Assembly: GCA_023436225.1 (NCBI GenBank)
Contig: JAEZKA010000061.1
Span: forward strand, 1-27,559
Reading direction: 5' to 3'
Length of the DNA: 27,559 bases
Source of the DNA: Bacillota bacterium
GTDB lineage: Bacteria; Bacillota; Clostridia; Lachnospirales; Lachnospiraceae
Made by a program: the position numbers and the translations under genes
The notes under the pieces: model-generated
What the model saw: the letters and a program-made list of their open reading frames with translations, nothing else
What the model was told of the DNA's origin: nothing
The model's database searches: none
Part shown: positions 1 to 7,127 of the stretch, piece by piece
Numbering within the stretch: position 1 is the first letter of the stretch
Layout: each line of letters starts with the position of its first letter

Positions 1-298
1 CATTCTTGTCCAGCTCATACACCTTACCGTTCAATTCAAATCTCGCACCACCGATACGATTAGCATGGCGGCCGATAAAGGATCCAAAGCCCGGAGGATT
101 CTCTTCATAGCCGGCAAGATTCTCATAACCCAGATTAACATCAGCAAAATTGCCTTTAGAGTCAGGAACAATAATACTTACAATATTAGCACCGTAATTC
201 GTGAACGAGACCTTCATACCATTTCCGTTTGTCAGAGGGTATAAGGTTGCTTCCTCCCCACGTACTGTTTTCCCAAATGATTGCTGCGTAATCTTCAT
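1..298 (-). CDS. galM: aldose 1-epimerase (galactose mutarotase), 5' part only
   Basis: The first 99 codons of a minus-strand gene are visible; the rest lies beyond the left edge. The translation opens MKITQQSFGKTV and contains NYGANIVSIIVPD and GSFIGRHANRIGGARF, the N-terminal beta-sandwich signature of galactose mutarotases (the family motif G-R-x-A-N-R-I-x-x-A-R-F). The family interconverts alpha and beta anomers of galactose or glucose in the cytoplasm, feeding the Leloir pathway. The ATG at 298 is preceded by AAGGAG (310-315) at good spacing, which fixes the start. The catalytic His and Glu lie further downstream and are not in the window, so activity cannot be judged. It diverges from the riboswitch-controlled unit to its right. 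Confidence is high for the family; the sugar specificity is inferred. Confidence 0.9.
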   Translation of the reverse strand, partial: MKITQQSFGKTVRGEEATLYPLTNGNGMKVSFTNYGANIVSIIVPDSKGNFADVNLGYENLAGYEENPPGFGSFIGRHANRIGGARFELNGKVYELDKN

Positions 299-500
299 GT
301 TTCTTTCTACTCCTTATATTATATAAAAGTACTCTTAGCATATGATTAAAACATAATCGTGGAAAATATGGAAGAGCATAATTCACACAAGCTTTTACAT
401 GATTTAGCTTGCACGCATTCCCATCTCCTACTATGGGAAGTATATGGCTGTAATTTTATCAAAGTCATTATGTTAGGCAAATCACAAAAAGCATCTATGA

Positions 501-529
501 TTGACAGCTCTGAGCTACAATGCTATACT
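501..529 (+). promoter_or_regulatory. SigA promoter of the B12-riboswitch unit
   Basis: TTGACA (501-506), a 17-base spacer and TATACT (524-529) preceded by TGC, an extended -10. Transcription would start near 536, about 20 bases before the riboswitch P1 stem. This is read from sequence only, but the match to consensus is very good. Confidence 0.8.
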
Positions 530-556
530 TTAAATCGTAATCCATCGATTATGTTG

Positions 557-762
557 GTATAAGTGGTTAAGTTCTATGAATTTAACATAATAGGGAAACA
601 GGTGATAATCCTGTACGGTCTCGCCGCTGTAACTGGGGAGTTCGTTTTGGCAAGGTATTTCCTTGTACAATATCACTGGCAATGTTGGGAGGAAGCATCC
701 TCCAAATGCCGGGAAGGTTCAAAACGAATGATGATCCATAAGTCAGAAGACCTGCTTATACC
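557..762 (+). ncRNA. cobalamin (adenosylcobalamin-type) riboswitch
   Basis: The conserved core is directly visible: GGGAAACAGGTG near 592-603, GCCGCTGTAACTGGGGAG near 623-640, CACTGGCAATGTTGGGAGG around 673-692, and the B12 box AGTCAGAAGACCTGC at 741-755. The closing P1 helix is formed by GGTATAAG (557-564) and CTTATACC (755-762). Riboswitches of this class bind adenosylcobalamin and normally shut off expression of uptake or synthesis genes. Here the aptamer is followed by a terminator (797-840) and then by the DUF4430 and ECF S-component genes, so termination when the ligand is bound is the expected mode. The two short open frames that cross this RNA are incidental. Confidence 0.95.
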
Positions 763-796
763 GGTACCAAAGTTCCACGAGGTTTGGACAAGGGTG

Positions 797-840
797 CAAT
801 AAAATCACTGCTTTAGCAGTTACCTTTTATTGTCCTTTTT
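797..840 (+). terminator. intrinsic terminator of the riboswitch expression platform
   Basis: Stem CAATAAAA (797-804) with TTTTATTG (825-832), plus inner ACTGC (807-811) with GCAGT (816-820), then TCCTTTTT. It lies between the aptamer and the first gene, where a riboswitch-controlled terminator is expected. The competing antiterminator pairing was not resolved by eye. Confidence 0.75.
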
Positions 841-890
841 CCTGTTTGTGGGTAAGGGATTTTTTTATTACAGCAAAAGGAGAAAGAAAG

Positions 891-1295
891 ATGAAATTAA
901 GTAAGAAATTCATTAAACCATTGATTGCCTGCGCTGCTCTCGCAGTTGTAATCATTGTAATGCTATTGGTTTATAACCAATACAAGCCAGATATCCATGA
1001 GGGTACGAAAGAAATCACACTTGAGGTTGTAATACCCGAGGAAGAAACCAAGGATTTTACAATAAAAACTGATGCGGAGTATTTACGACAAGCATTAGAG
1101 GAAGCAAATCTGATCAAGGGAACAGATGGTGATTACGGTTTATACATTACAGAAGTAAACGGACGAGTTGCAAATGATACCAAACAGGAATGGTGGTGTA
1201 TCACGAAGGAAAATGCTCAGGTTAATAACGGTGTTGATACCATCCCGATTGCTGACGGAGATAAATATGAAATCACTCTAATGGTTGGTTTCTAA
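891..1295 (+). CDS. membrane-anchored DUF4430 (transcobalamin beta-domain-like) protein
   Basis: A 134-residue protein with a short basic N-terminus, one hydrophobic segment (about residues 10-29) and an extracellular domain ending in the DUF4430 pattern EWWCITKENAQVNNGVDTIP followed by DGDKYEITLMVGF. DUF4430 corresponds to the C-terminal beta domain of transcobalamin and intrinsic factor, the part that contacts the upper face of cobalamin. LIAC near residue 14 resembles a lipobox, but the hydrophobic stretch continues past the Cys, so a transmembrane anchor is more likely. The ATG at 891 follows AAAGGAGA; the upstream in-frame ATG at 846 has no site and lies just after the terminator. Position behind a B12 riboswitch and two bases ahead of an ECF S component suggests a surface corrinoid-capture protein. 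The function is inferred; the domain call is firm. Confidence 0.85.
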   Translation: MKLSKKFIKPLIACAALAVVIIVMLLVYNQYKPDIHEGTKEITLEVVIPEEETKDFTIKTDAEYLRQALEEANLIKGTDGDYGLYITEVNGRVANDTKQEWWCITKENAQVNNGVDTIPIADGDKYEITLMVGF

Positions 1296-1297
1296 GC

Positions 1298-1798
1298 ATG
1301 AAGATAAAAGATATTGCATTAATTGGAATTATGAGTGCCATATTGGTTGCTGTACAGGTTGCCTTAGGCTTTCTACCGAATATTGAACTGGTATCCCTGC
1401 TCATTATTGTATATACCCTTGTATTTGGCAGAAAAGCACTCTATATTATCTATGTCTTTGTTGCGGTAGAGGGTATTATATACGGGATTGGACTATGGTG
1501 GATTAATTATCTATATGTGTGGACCATCCTCTTTACCATTGTAATGCTGCTGCGAAGACAGCATTCCCCTTATATATGGGCAATTATATCCGGCTTTTTC
1601 GGCTTAGCCTTTGGTGCTCTCTGTGCTATTCCCAATTTGTTTCTCAGTGGCTTCGAGTCAGCGGTAAGCTACTTTATAGCTGGGATTCCTTATGATATCC
1701 TGCATGGTATAGGTAATTTTGTTGTCACTCTCCTGCTATTTCATCCTTTATATCAGGTACTGGACAGAATCAATAAGAGAACAACGGCTTCTCCTTAA
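1298..1798 (+). CDS. ECF transporter S component, probably for cobalamin or a corrinoid
   Basis: A 166-residue, very hydrophobic protein with about five or six membrane segments, starting MKIKDIALIGIMSAILVAVQ, the usual opening of ECF substrate-binding S components. Such proteins bind a vitamin in the membrane and work with a shared EcfT-EcfA1-EcfA2 energizing module. No such module is in this window, so a group II arrangement with the module elsewhere is expected. The gene begins two bases after the DUF4430 stop and is under the cobalamin riboswitch, so a corrinoid substrate is the best inference. I cannot assign it to CbrT or to another named S family from sequence alone. A terminator follows at 1837-1876. 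Confidence 0.85.
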   Translation: MKIKDIALIGIMSAILVAVQVALGFLPNIELVSLLIIVYTLVFGRKALYIIYVFVAVEGIIYGIGLWWINYLYVWTILFTIVMLLRRQHSPYIWAIISGFFGLAFGALCAIPNLFLSGFESAVSYFIAGIPYDILHGIGNFVVTLLLFHPLYQVLDRINKRTTASP

Positions 1799-1836
1799 AC
1801 AGATTTGTAAATACCTCCAAAAGAAAATCACTAAAA

Positions 1837-1876
1837 AAAGGTTATCCTTAAGGAAAACTCCTTAAGGATAACCTTT
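1837..1876. terminator. bidirectional intrinsic terminator between convergent units
   Basis: A perfect 18-bp stem (1837-1854 with 1859-1876) with loop AAAC. Read on the minus strand the stem is followed by seven T (1833-1839), serving the cold-shock gene. Read on the plus strand it closes the S-component gene, with a weaker U tract. Confidence 0.9.
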
Positions 1877-1978
1877 AATCAATCGTTTCTAACAATATAG
1901 CCATTTCTTTATAAACTCATTTTATTACAAAACAAAATTTATAGTCTAGAAAAAGGTACACTGTAAACCCAACATTGA

Positions 1979-2179
1979 TTATAATCTTGTTACGTTAGTT
2001 GCCTGAGGACCCTTAGCTCCTTGAACTACTTCGAACTGAACTTCCTGACCTTCTTCTAAAGACTTGAAGCCGTCCATATTAAGACCACTGTAATGTACGA
2101 ATACATCGTTGCCCTGCTCGTCGGAGATAAATCCGAAGCCCTTTTGATTGTTGAACCACTTTACTGTACCTTTGTTCAT
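1979..2179 (-). CDS. csp: cold-shock protein, CspA family
   Basis: A 66-residue single-domain OB-fold protein, the standard length for the family. Both nucleic-acid-binding motifs are present: RNP1 as KGFGFI (residues 13-18) and RNP2 as VFVHY (about 26-30), with the family opening GTVKWFN. These proteins bind single-stranded RNA or DNA and act as RNA chaperones in the cytoplasm, often induced by cold or constitutively abundant. The ATG at 2179 follows GGAGGAA (2185-2191). It has its own strong promoter (2239-2267) inside the end of the upstream ACT gene, and a terminator at 1837-1876, so it is probably monocistronic. Confidence 0.95.
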   Translation of the reverse strand: MNKGTVKWFNNQKGFGFISDEQGNDVFVHYSGLNMDGFKSLEEGQEVQFEVVQGAKGPQATNVTRL

Positions 2180-2238
2180 GTTAATTCCTCCAAAAATTCA
2201 AAAATAATAGGTTGTCAATTATCATTAACAACATGTTT

Positions 2239-2267
2239 ATGATAACACTCTTTCCATACCATGTCAA
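2239..2267 (-). promoter_or_regulatory. SigA promoter of the cold-shock gene
   Basis: On the minus strand TTGACA (2262-2267), 17-base spacer, TATCAT (2239-2244). The predicted start near 2232 gives a leader of about 53 bases. An inverted repeat TTATCAT/ATGATAA (2219-2225 with 2239-2245) spans the -10 and the start. The -35 box overlaps the stop codon of the neighbouring ACT gene. Confidence 0.7.
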
Positions 2268-2716
2268 ATATTATTTGTCGACCAAATTCTCTGTTCATAG
2301 GCCTCAGAAGCGGTACAGAGCCCATATCCACTGGTAATTAAAAGCTTGATCCCTTTCTCCAAATCAGACAATTTCATGATTATAGAAGTATCCTCCCCTG
2401 CGGTAGCGAGTGTGTACATATACTCTACGCTGATATCTGCATCCGAGAGACATTTTAAGACTTCATGAAGTGTTCCTGGCTTCTGGGCTATCTTTACTGC
2501 AAGTACATCCGTAAGCATTGCAGAAAATCCTTCTTCCCTTAATACCTTTCTGCCTTCCTCCGGATTTGACACGATCATTCGGAGCAAACCATATTCCGAG
2601 GTATCTGCAAGACTAAAGGATATGATATTGATATCACTTTCTTTTAAGGCTTCCGTGACACGTTCCAACCTGCCTTTGGTATTCTCAATAAATACCGATA
2701 ATTGCTTAATCACCAT
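2264..2716 (-). CDS. double ACT-domain protein (2)
   Basis: A 150-residue protein made of two ACT repeats: residues 1-70 begin MVIKQLSVFIENTKGRLERV and about 71-140 begin AVKIAQKPGTLHEVLKCLSDADI. ACT domains bind amino acids or related small ligands at domain interfaces and usually regulate metabolic enzymes or transcription. No other domain is present, so it is a stand-alone regulator or sensor. It starts 12 bases after the second phenylacetate-CoA ligase with an AAAGGAGGT site, which makes it the last gene of the aryl-acid operon. It is a diverged paralogue of the ACT protein at 4024-4449. The ligand is unknown; an aromatic amino acid is the contextual guess. Confidence 0.85.
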   Translation of the reverse strand: MVIKQLSVFIENTKGRLERVTEALKESDINIISFSLADTSEYGLLRMIVSNPEEGRKVLREEGFSAMLTDVLAVKIAQKPGTLHEVLKCLSDADISVEYMYTLATAGEDTSIIMKLSDLEKGIKLLITSGYGLCTASEAYEQRIWSTNNI

Positions 2717-2728
2717 AGTCTACCTCCT

Positions 2729-4027
2729 TTATAATAACTGTCTTTTATCTATTACTCGCTTCGCTTTGCCCTCTGATCTTTGAATAGTCTTAGGCTCAAC
2801 CAGTTTCACCTTCACGGCGAGTCCCAAGGCAGATTGGAGTACATAGGTGATTTTCTTCGTAAGGCTTTCCAGTTGTTTGATTTCATCAGAGAAGAATCTC
2901 TCTTCGACCTCTACCTGAACCTCGAGTGTATCCAGGTTATTTACGCGATCCACAATAAGCAGATAATGGGGGCTGGTCTCAGCTATTTCTAATAAAGCCG
3001 TTTCAACCTGGGACGGGAATACATTTACACCGCGAATAATCAGCATATCATCAGAACGGCCTTTGAAGCGATCGATGCGTGCTAAGGTTCTGCCACATTC
3101 ACATTTATCATAAGTGATACTGGTGAGATCCTTGGTACGGTAACGGAATAGAGGAAGTGCTTCCTTGGTAATCGTTGTAAATACCAGCTCACCAACCTCT
3201 CCTTCCTTGCAAGGCTCAAGTGTCTCGGGATTGATGATCTCTGGCACAAAATGATCCTCATAAACATGAAGTCCTTTATGAAATTCACAATCGGCAGCCA
3301 CGCCCGGTCCAAGTATTTCGCTCAAGCCATAGATATCATATGCTTTAATATGAAGCTTTGCTTCTATCTCTTTTCTCATATTCTCGGTCCATGGCTCAGC
3401 TCCACAGATAGCAGCTTTCAATTTAATATTGCCAATCTGACCTGCTTCCTCTAAGGTCTCCGCTATGTGAAGCAGATAGGATGGGGTACAGGCTATTGCG
3501 GTAGCTCCAAAGTCCTGCATCATGGTAATCAGCTTCTGGGTATTGCCTGTGGACATAGGAATAACGGTAGCACCCAGATTCTCGGCACCATAATGAAGTC
3601 CCAAACCGCCGGTAAACAGGCCATATCCATAGGCAACCTGAATTTTATCATGGGCCCCTATCCCTGCCATTGCAAGAACTCTGGCAACGCACTCCTGCCA
3701 CAAATCGATATCCTTTCGGGTATATCCTACCACCGTTGCCTTTCCGGTGGTACCGGAAGAAGCATGGATTCGTACCACCTCAGACTGTGGAACTGCAAAT
3801 AATCCAAAGGGATAATTATCTCTTAGGTCATTCTTCGTTGTAAATGGCAGCTTATTAAGATCATCAATACTGGTGATATCTCCAGGTTCCAAGCCAATCT
3901 GCTGCATCTTCTTACGATAAAACTCTACGCTATGATAGACACGGTCTACCATTTTAACCAACCGCGCACTCTGCAGCCTATGAATTTCATCACGGCTCAT
4001 ACATTCCTTGGTTTCATTCCATATCAT
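2729..4027 (-). CDS. paaK: phenylacetate-CoA ligase-type AMP-forming enzyme (2)
   Basis: A 432-residue member of the ANL superfamily, PaaK branch, a normal length. Visible motifs are the phosphate-binding loop HASSGTTGKATVVGY (about residues 88-102), YGLSEILGPG (about 235), FRYRTKD (about 295), GRSDDMLIIRGVNVFPSQVE (about 325) and the C-terminal KAKRV lysine region. PaaK activates aryl-acetates to aryl-acetyl-CoA with ATP in the cytosol. The gene overlaps the preceding ACT gene by four bases (ATGA) and uses an AGGAGG inside it, so the two are translationally coupled. It is paralogous to the ligase at 7128-8435 but clearly diverged; the two may prefer different aryl acids (phenyl, hydroxyphenyl or indolyl). 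Substrate assignment is inference. Confidence 0.9.
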   Translation of the reverse strand: MIWNETKECMSRDEIHRLQSARLVKMVDRVYHSVEFYRKKMQQIGLEPGDITSIDDLNKLPFTTKNDLRDNYPFGLFAVPQSEVVRIHASSGTTGKATVVGYTRKDIDLWQECVARVLAMAGIGAHDKIQVAYGYGLFTGGLGLHYGAENLGATVIPMSTGNTQKLITMMQDFGATAIACTPSYLLHIAETLEEAGQIGNIKLKAAICGAEPWTENMRKEIEAKLHIKAYDIYGLSEILGPGVAADCEFHKGLHVYEDHFVPEIINPETLEPCKEGEVGELVFTTITKEALPLFRYRTKDLTSITYDKCECGRTLARIDRFKGRSDDMLIIRGVNVFPSQVETALLEIAETSPHYLLIVDRVNNLDTLEVQVEVEERFFSDEIKQLESLTKKITYVLQSALGLAVKVKLVEPKTIQRSEGKAKRVIDKRQLL

Positions 4028-4449
4028 GCGATAACATCCTCCTGCTCAGCAACAATATATCCATGTTCCCTCAGGACTGCAGCTGTCCTTGTCAGATCCT
4101 CCGTATTTAAGATCATGAGCGGAGCTTTTCCACTCCGAAGTACGATGGAGTAAATATAATTGATACCTAGTTTTGCATCTGCGATTACATGAAGCATACC
4201 ATCCAGTATACCGGGCTTATCCTCTAATTCAACTGCGACCGCTTCAGACACCTTAACGGCAAAACCCTTCTCACCCAGCACCGCCTTCGCCTTTTCCGGT
4301 TGATCCACTACGATACGAAGGATCGCAAATTCAGGTGTATCAAAGGATGCGATTGCTCTCAGGTTTATCTGATTGTCCTTTAAAACTGATGTAACATTTG
4401 CCAAACTGCCGATTTCATTTTGCACAAAAACAGAAAGCTGCTTGATCAT
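4024..4449 (-). CDS. double ACT-domain protein (1)
   Basis: A 141-residue protein of two ACT repeats: MIKQLSVFVQNEIGSLANV at the N-terminus, then AVAVELEDKPGILDGMLHVIADA from about residue 72. It has no catalytic domain. ACT proteins of this type are commonly found beside PaaK and indolepyruvate oxidoreductase genes. It overlaps the start of the second ligase by four bases, indicating co-translation and probably equal amounts. Its start is preceded by GGGGGTAGG. A separate promoter with a 16-bp palindrome lies just upstream (4514-4537), so this gene probably heads a sub-operon with the ligase and the second ACT protein. The ligand is not known. Confidence 0.85.
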   Translation of the reverse strand: MIKQLSVFVQNEIGSLANVTSVLKDNQINLRAIASFDTPEFAILRIVVDQPEKAKAVLGEKGFAVKVSEAVAVELEDKPGILDGMLHVIADAKLGINYIYSIVLRSGKAPLMILNTEDLTRTAAVLREHGYIVAEQEDVIA

Positions 4450-4513
4450 TGACCTACCCCCTTTTCATACAATTCTATCTTTTCAACCTATCCCTGTTCA
4501 TACCAAATAGCAT

Positions 4514-4537
4514 GAAAAGGATCCTTTTCTAATTATA
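4514..4537 (-). promoter_or_regulatory. possible promoter with overlapping palindromic operator
   Basis: On the minus strand a TATAAT (4532-4537) lies about 19 bases from a TTTACA at the end of iorB. Directly downstream is the perfect palindrome GAAAAGGATCCTTTTC (4514-4529), which would cover the transcription start. Both halves are seen directly; regulation is inferred. Confidence 0.5.
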
Positions 4538-4549
4538 TCCAGTAAATTA

Positions 4550-5125
4550 TTACCTATGTAAATTGTATCCCACCTCAAAAGCCTCTTTATTTATCTCAAT
4601 TGTCTTTGTAGGAACTGTCTCCTCGATGACCTTCAGCCATTCTTCTTTCGAGAAATTCATATGCTGAGCAGCAATGCCAAGGACAATGATATTAAACACC
4701 TTACTATTGCCCAGCTTCTTCGCTTCCTCCAACGCATCCACCTTAAATATACGGTGATGTTTGCCAAGCTCCTCCAGGATATTCTCCGGGTATTTGGCTG
4801 CACCTATAACTACCGGCATCGGATCAACACGGCTGTCATTCACAATGATTGCTCCATTTTCCTTAAGAAAATGAGCATATCTGAGGGCTTCCAAACGTTC
4901 AAAGGCAATCAGAACGTCAGCCTGACCCTCTTCAACAACCGGTTCATAAACCTTGTCACCATAGCGCACAAAGGTAACAACACTTCCTCCTCTTTGTGCC
5001 ATTCCATGTACTTCTGAAAGCTTTACATCATAGCCTGCCTGAATAGTCAGAGCACCTAATATTCTACTGGTAAGCAGCGTTCCCTGTCCGCCTACACCAA
5101 CGATCATTATATTCTTTGTCTCCAT
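4550..5125 (-). CDS. iorB: indolepyruvate:ferredoxin oxidoreductase, beta subunit
   Basis: A 191-residue protein matching the pyruvate/ketoisovalerate oxidoreductase gamma-type domain: METKNIMIVGVGGQGTLLTSRILG at the start carries the glycine-rich GVGGQG motif, followed by EVHGMAQRGGSVVTFVRYGD. With IorA it forms the enzyme that oxidatively decarboxylates aryl-pyruvates to aryl-acetyl-CoA, reducing ferredoxin. The reaction can run backwards under reducing conditions. I chose the ATG at 5125, 13 bases after the iorA stop and behind AAGGAGGAGG. A longer frame to 5215 would run into iorA and has no such site. The length fits the family. It is tightly coupled to iorA. Confidence 0.95.
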   Translation of the reverse strand: METKNIMIVGVGGQGTLLTSRILGALTIQAGYDVKLSEVHGMAQRGGSVVTFVRYGDKVYEPVVEEGQADVLIAFERLEALRYAHFLKENGAIIVNDSRVDPMPVVIGAAKYPENILEELGKHHRIFKVDALEEAKKLGNSKVFNIIVLGIAAQHMNFSKEEWLKVIEETVPTKTIEINKEAFEVGYNLHR

Positions 5126-5138
5126 GGTGTCCTCCTCC

Positions 5139-6878
5139 TTATAGCTCAATCGGCTTGATTGCATCGAACCTACAAGCCGTCTCGCATAAGCCGCAACCAT
5201 TACACATCGTATCATTAATTGTAATGGTGCCGTTATCTAGCTTCGTAATTGCCGGACACCCCGGCTTCATACACATTCCACACTTCTTACATACCTCAGC
5301 GTGAATATGATATTGCTTTTTGACCGGAGCCTTGCTGAGTAGGATACAGGGAGCCTTCGTAATGATTACTGCAACCTCGTCCATTGCGGTTGCTTCCTTT
5401 ATTGCCTTCTCCAGCTTCTCAGTATTAAATGCATTGATCTCATATACGTGGTTTACACCCACCGCTTTACAGAGGGTAGCTAAATCTACCGCCGGTGCAT
5501 CCTCACCCATTAGGGTCTTCCCTGTGGCAGCATGATCCTGATGACCTGTCATACCTGTTGTGGAATTATCCAGTATCATCACAGTACCGGTTCCTTTGTT
5601 ATATACCATATTAATCAGGGAATTGATGCCTGTATGCATAAAGGTCGAATCACCAATTACCGCTACCCAATTCTTAATATAATCCTTGCCCTTCGCCTTC
5701 TCCATTCCGTGGAGGGTAGAAATACTAGCACCCATACAAACCGTAGTATCAACCACACTAAGCGGTGCCACCGCACCTAAGGTATAGCAGCCGATATCTC
5801 CGGCACCATGGATTTTCAACTTATTTAAAACAGAAAATACACTTCGGTGAGGACAACCCGGGCAAAGGATCGGGGGTCGATTAGGGACTTGGGCAGGATG
5901 AACTAGCATTAACTTCTCTCCACCTACTGCTTTTCGAAGTAAGTTAGCAGAATACTCCCCTTGAACCGTAAGGACTTCCTTACCAACCGCCTTAATTCCC
6001 CAAGATTTTACTTGCTCCTCGATGATCGGATCCAGCTCTTCAATAATGTATAAGGTATCTACCTTGGAGGCAAATTCTTCAATCAGCTTCCTAGGCAGAG
6101 GATTAACGATTCCCAGCTTCAATACACTAGCCTGGGGAAATGCTTCCTTTACATATTGATAAGGAATACCGGAGGTGATAAAGCCTATCTTAGTATCCAG
6201 ATATTCCACCTTATTAATGGGAAAATCGCATCCATCCTTTTCCAGCGCATTCTCTCTGCTCTCTACAACCAAATGACGTCCCTTCGCATTGCCTGGCATC
6301 ATAACATTCTTAGCCACATCCCTTACATAAGGCCTATCTTCCTTCTCCACTCTCTCGTTCAACTCCACCATACCCTGAGAATGGGATAGTCTTGTGGTGG
6401 AACGGACAATGACCGGCGTATCATATTTCTCACTAAGATCGAAAGCAAATTTAACGAATTCCTTCGCTTCACTACTATCAGCTGGTTCCAGTACCGGAAC
6501 CTTAGCTGCTCTTGCAATTGCTCTGGTGTCCTGCTCATTCTGGGAGCTGTACAAGCCGGGATCGTCTGCAATAATCGCTACCAGACCTCCAGTCACACCG
6601 ATATATGAGACGGTAAAAAGCGGATCAGCCGCTACATTAAGACCAACATGCTTCATAGAAGCAAGTGCTCTAACACCACTGATAGAGGCTCCGATTGCCA
6701 CCTCCATTGCTACCTTCTCGTTTGGTGACCATTCGGAATAAATCTCATCATATTTTACTATATTTTCACTGATCTCAGTACTGGGTGTGCCCGGATATGC
6801 TGCCGATACCTTACATCCTGCCTCATACGCACCTCGCGCAAAGGCCTCATTCCCAAGCATAATTACTTTATCTGCCAC
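5139..6878 (-). CDS. iorA: indolepyruvate:ferredoxin oxidoreductase, alpha subunit
   Basis: A 579-residue protein with the IOR domain order. An N-terminal pyrimidine-binding domain (VIMLGNEAFARGAYEAG, YPGTPSTEISE) is followed by a thiamine-diphosphate domain (CPGCPHRSVF, then GDSTFMHTGINSL near residue 410, with a following ILDNSTTGMTGHQDH). It ends in two ferredoxin clusters: Cys 530, 533, 536, 541 and Cys 559, 562, 565, 569. It decarboxylates indolepyruvate, phenylpyruvate or hydroxyphenylpyruvate to the aryl-acetyl-CoA. The start is GTG at 6878: AGGAG lies nine bases upstream, whereas the in-frame ATG at 6908 lies upstream of that site and the ATG at 6863 is too far from it. A consensus promoter (6899-6927) sits immediately upstream. 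All expected cysteines are present, so it should be active. Confidence 0.95.
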   Translation of the reverse strand: MADKVIMLGNEAFARGAYEAGCKVSAAYPGTPSTEISENIVKYDEIYSEWSPNEKVAMEVAIGASISGVRALASMKHVGLNVAADPLFTVSYIGVTGGLVAIIADDPGLYSSQNEQDTRAIARAAKVPVLEPADSSEAKEFVKFAFDLSEKYDTPVIVRSTTRLSHSQGMVELNERVEKEDRPYVRDVAKNVMMPGNAKGRHLVVESRENALEKDGCDFPINKVEYLDTKIGFITSGIPYQYVKEAFPQASVLKLGIVNPLPRKLIEEFASKVDTLYIIEELDPIIEEQVKSWGIKAVGKEVLTVQGEYSANLLRKAVGGEKLMLVHPAQVPNRPPILCPGCPHRSVFSVLNKLKIHGAGDIGCYTLGAVAPLSVVDTTVCMGASISTLHGMEKAKGKDYIKNWVAVIGDSTFMHTGINSLINMVYNKGTGTVMILDNSTTGMTGHQDHAATGKTLMGEDAPAVDLATLCKAVGVNHVYEINAFNTEKLEKAIKEATAMDEVAVIITKAPCILLSKAPVKKQYHIHAEVCKKCGMCMKPGCPAITKLDNGTITINDTMCNGCGLCETACRFDAIKPIEL

Positions 6879-6898
6879 TATGTAAATCTCCTTTCCTC

Positions 6899-6927
6899 TG
6901 TATAACAATTTAAGTATGAAGTGTCAA
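6899..6927 (-). promoter_or_regulatory. SigA promoter of iorAB
   Basis: On the minus strand TTGACA (6922-6927), 17-base spacer, TATACA (6899-6904). The start near 6892 would give a leader of only about 15 bases that just includes the ribosome binding site. The -35 lies inside one arm of the 13-bp inverted repeat at 6919-7000. Confidence 0.65.
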
Positions 6928-7000
6928 AAGCAATACATATATCTTATCTTTAATTTATACCTCTGCTCCCTGGCTTAGGTATGATAGGCTTTTGACACTT
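6919..7000. repeat. 13-bp inverted repeat flanking 56 bases, overlapping the iorA -35 box
   Basis: AAGTGTCAAAAGC (6919-6931) and its perfect complement GCTTTTGACACTT (6988-7000). The downstream arm overlaps the iorA -35 box; the other lies about 69 bp upstream of it, close to an integral number of helical turns. The layout resembles paired operators or a long-loop RNA stem of an upstream transcript. The rest of the 249-base gap between ligase 1 and iorA shows no gene. Confidence 0.55.
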
Positions 7001-7127
7001 AAATCCTATGTATAACAAATAGCAAGCTGTACACTAAGTAGAAGGCAAACTAGTCATTGATGTTACTTTTTAATAACTTATATATTCTTATCCTAACACA
7101 TCTGTAATTCAATGCAAAGTGACATTT

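Noticed and set aside
563..802. 79-codon open frame downstream of position 563
   Set aside because: It runs through the cobalamin riboswitch aptamer; conserved RNA motifs explain the sequence.
891..950. Lipoprotein signal peptide on the DUF4430 protein
   Set aside because: A LIAC sequence exists, but the hydrophobic region before it is very short and continues well beyond the Cys, which favours a transmembrane anchor.
3467..3802. 111-codon plus-strand frame
   Set aside because: It is a shadow of phenylacetate-CoA ligase 2 on the opposite strand.
6394..6741. 115-codon plus-strand frame
   Set aside because: It is antisense to iorA and has no family features.
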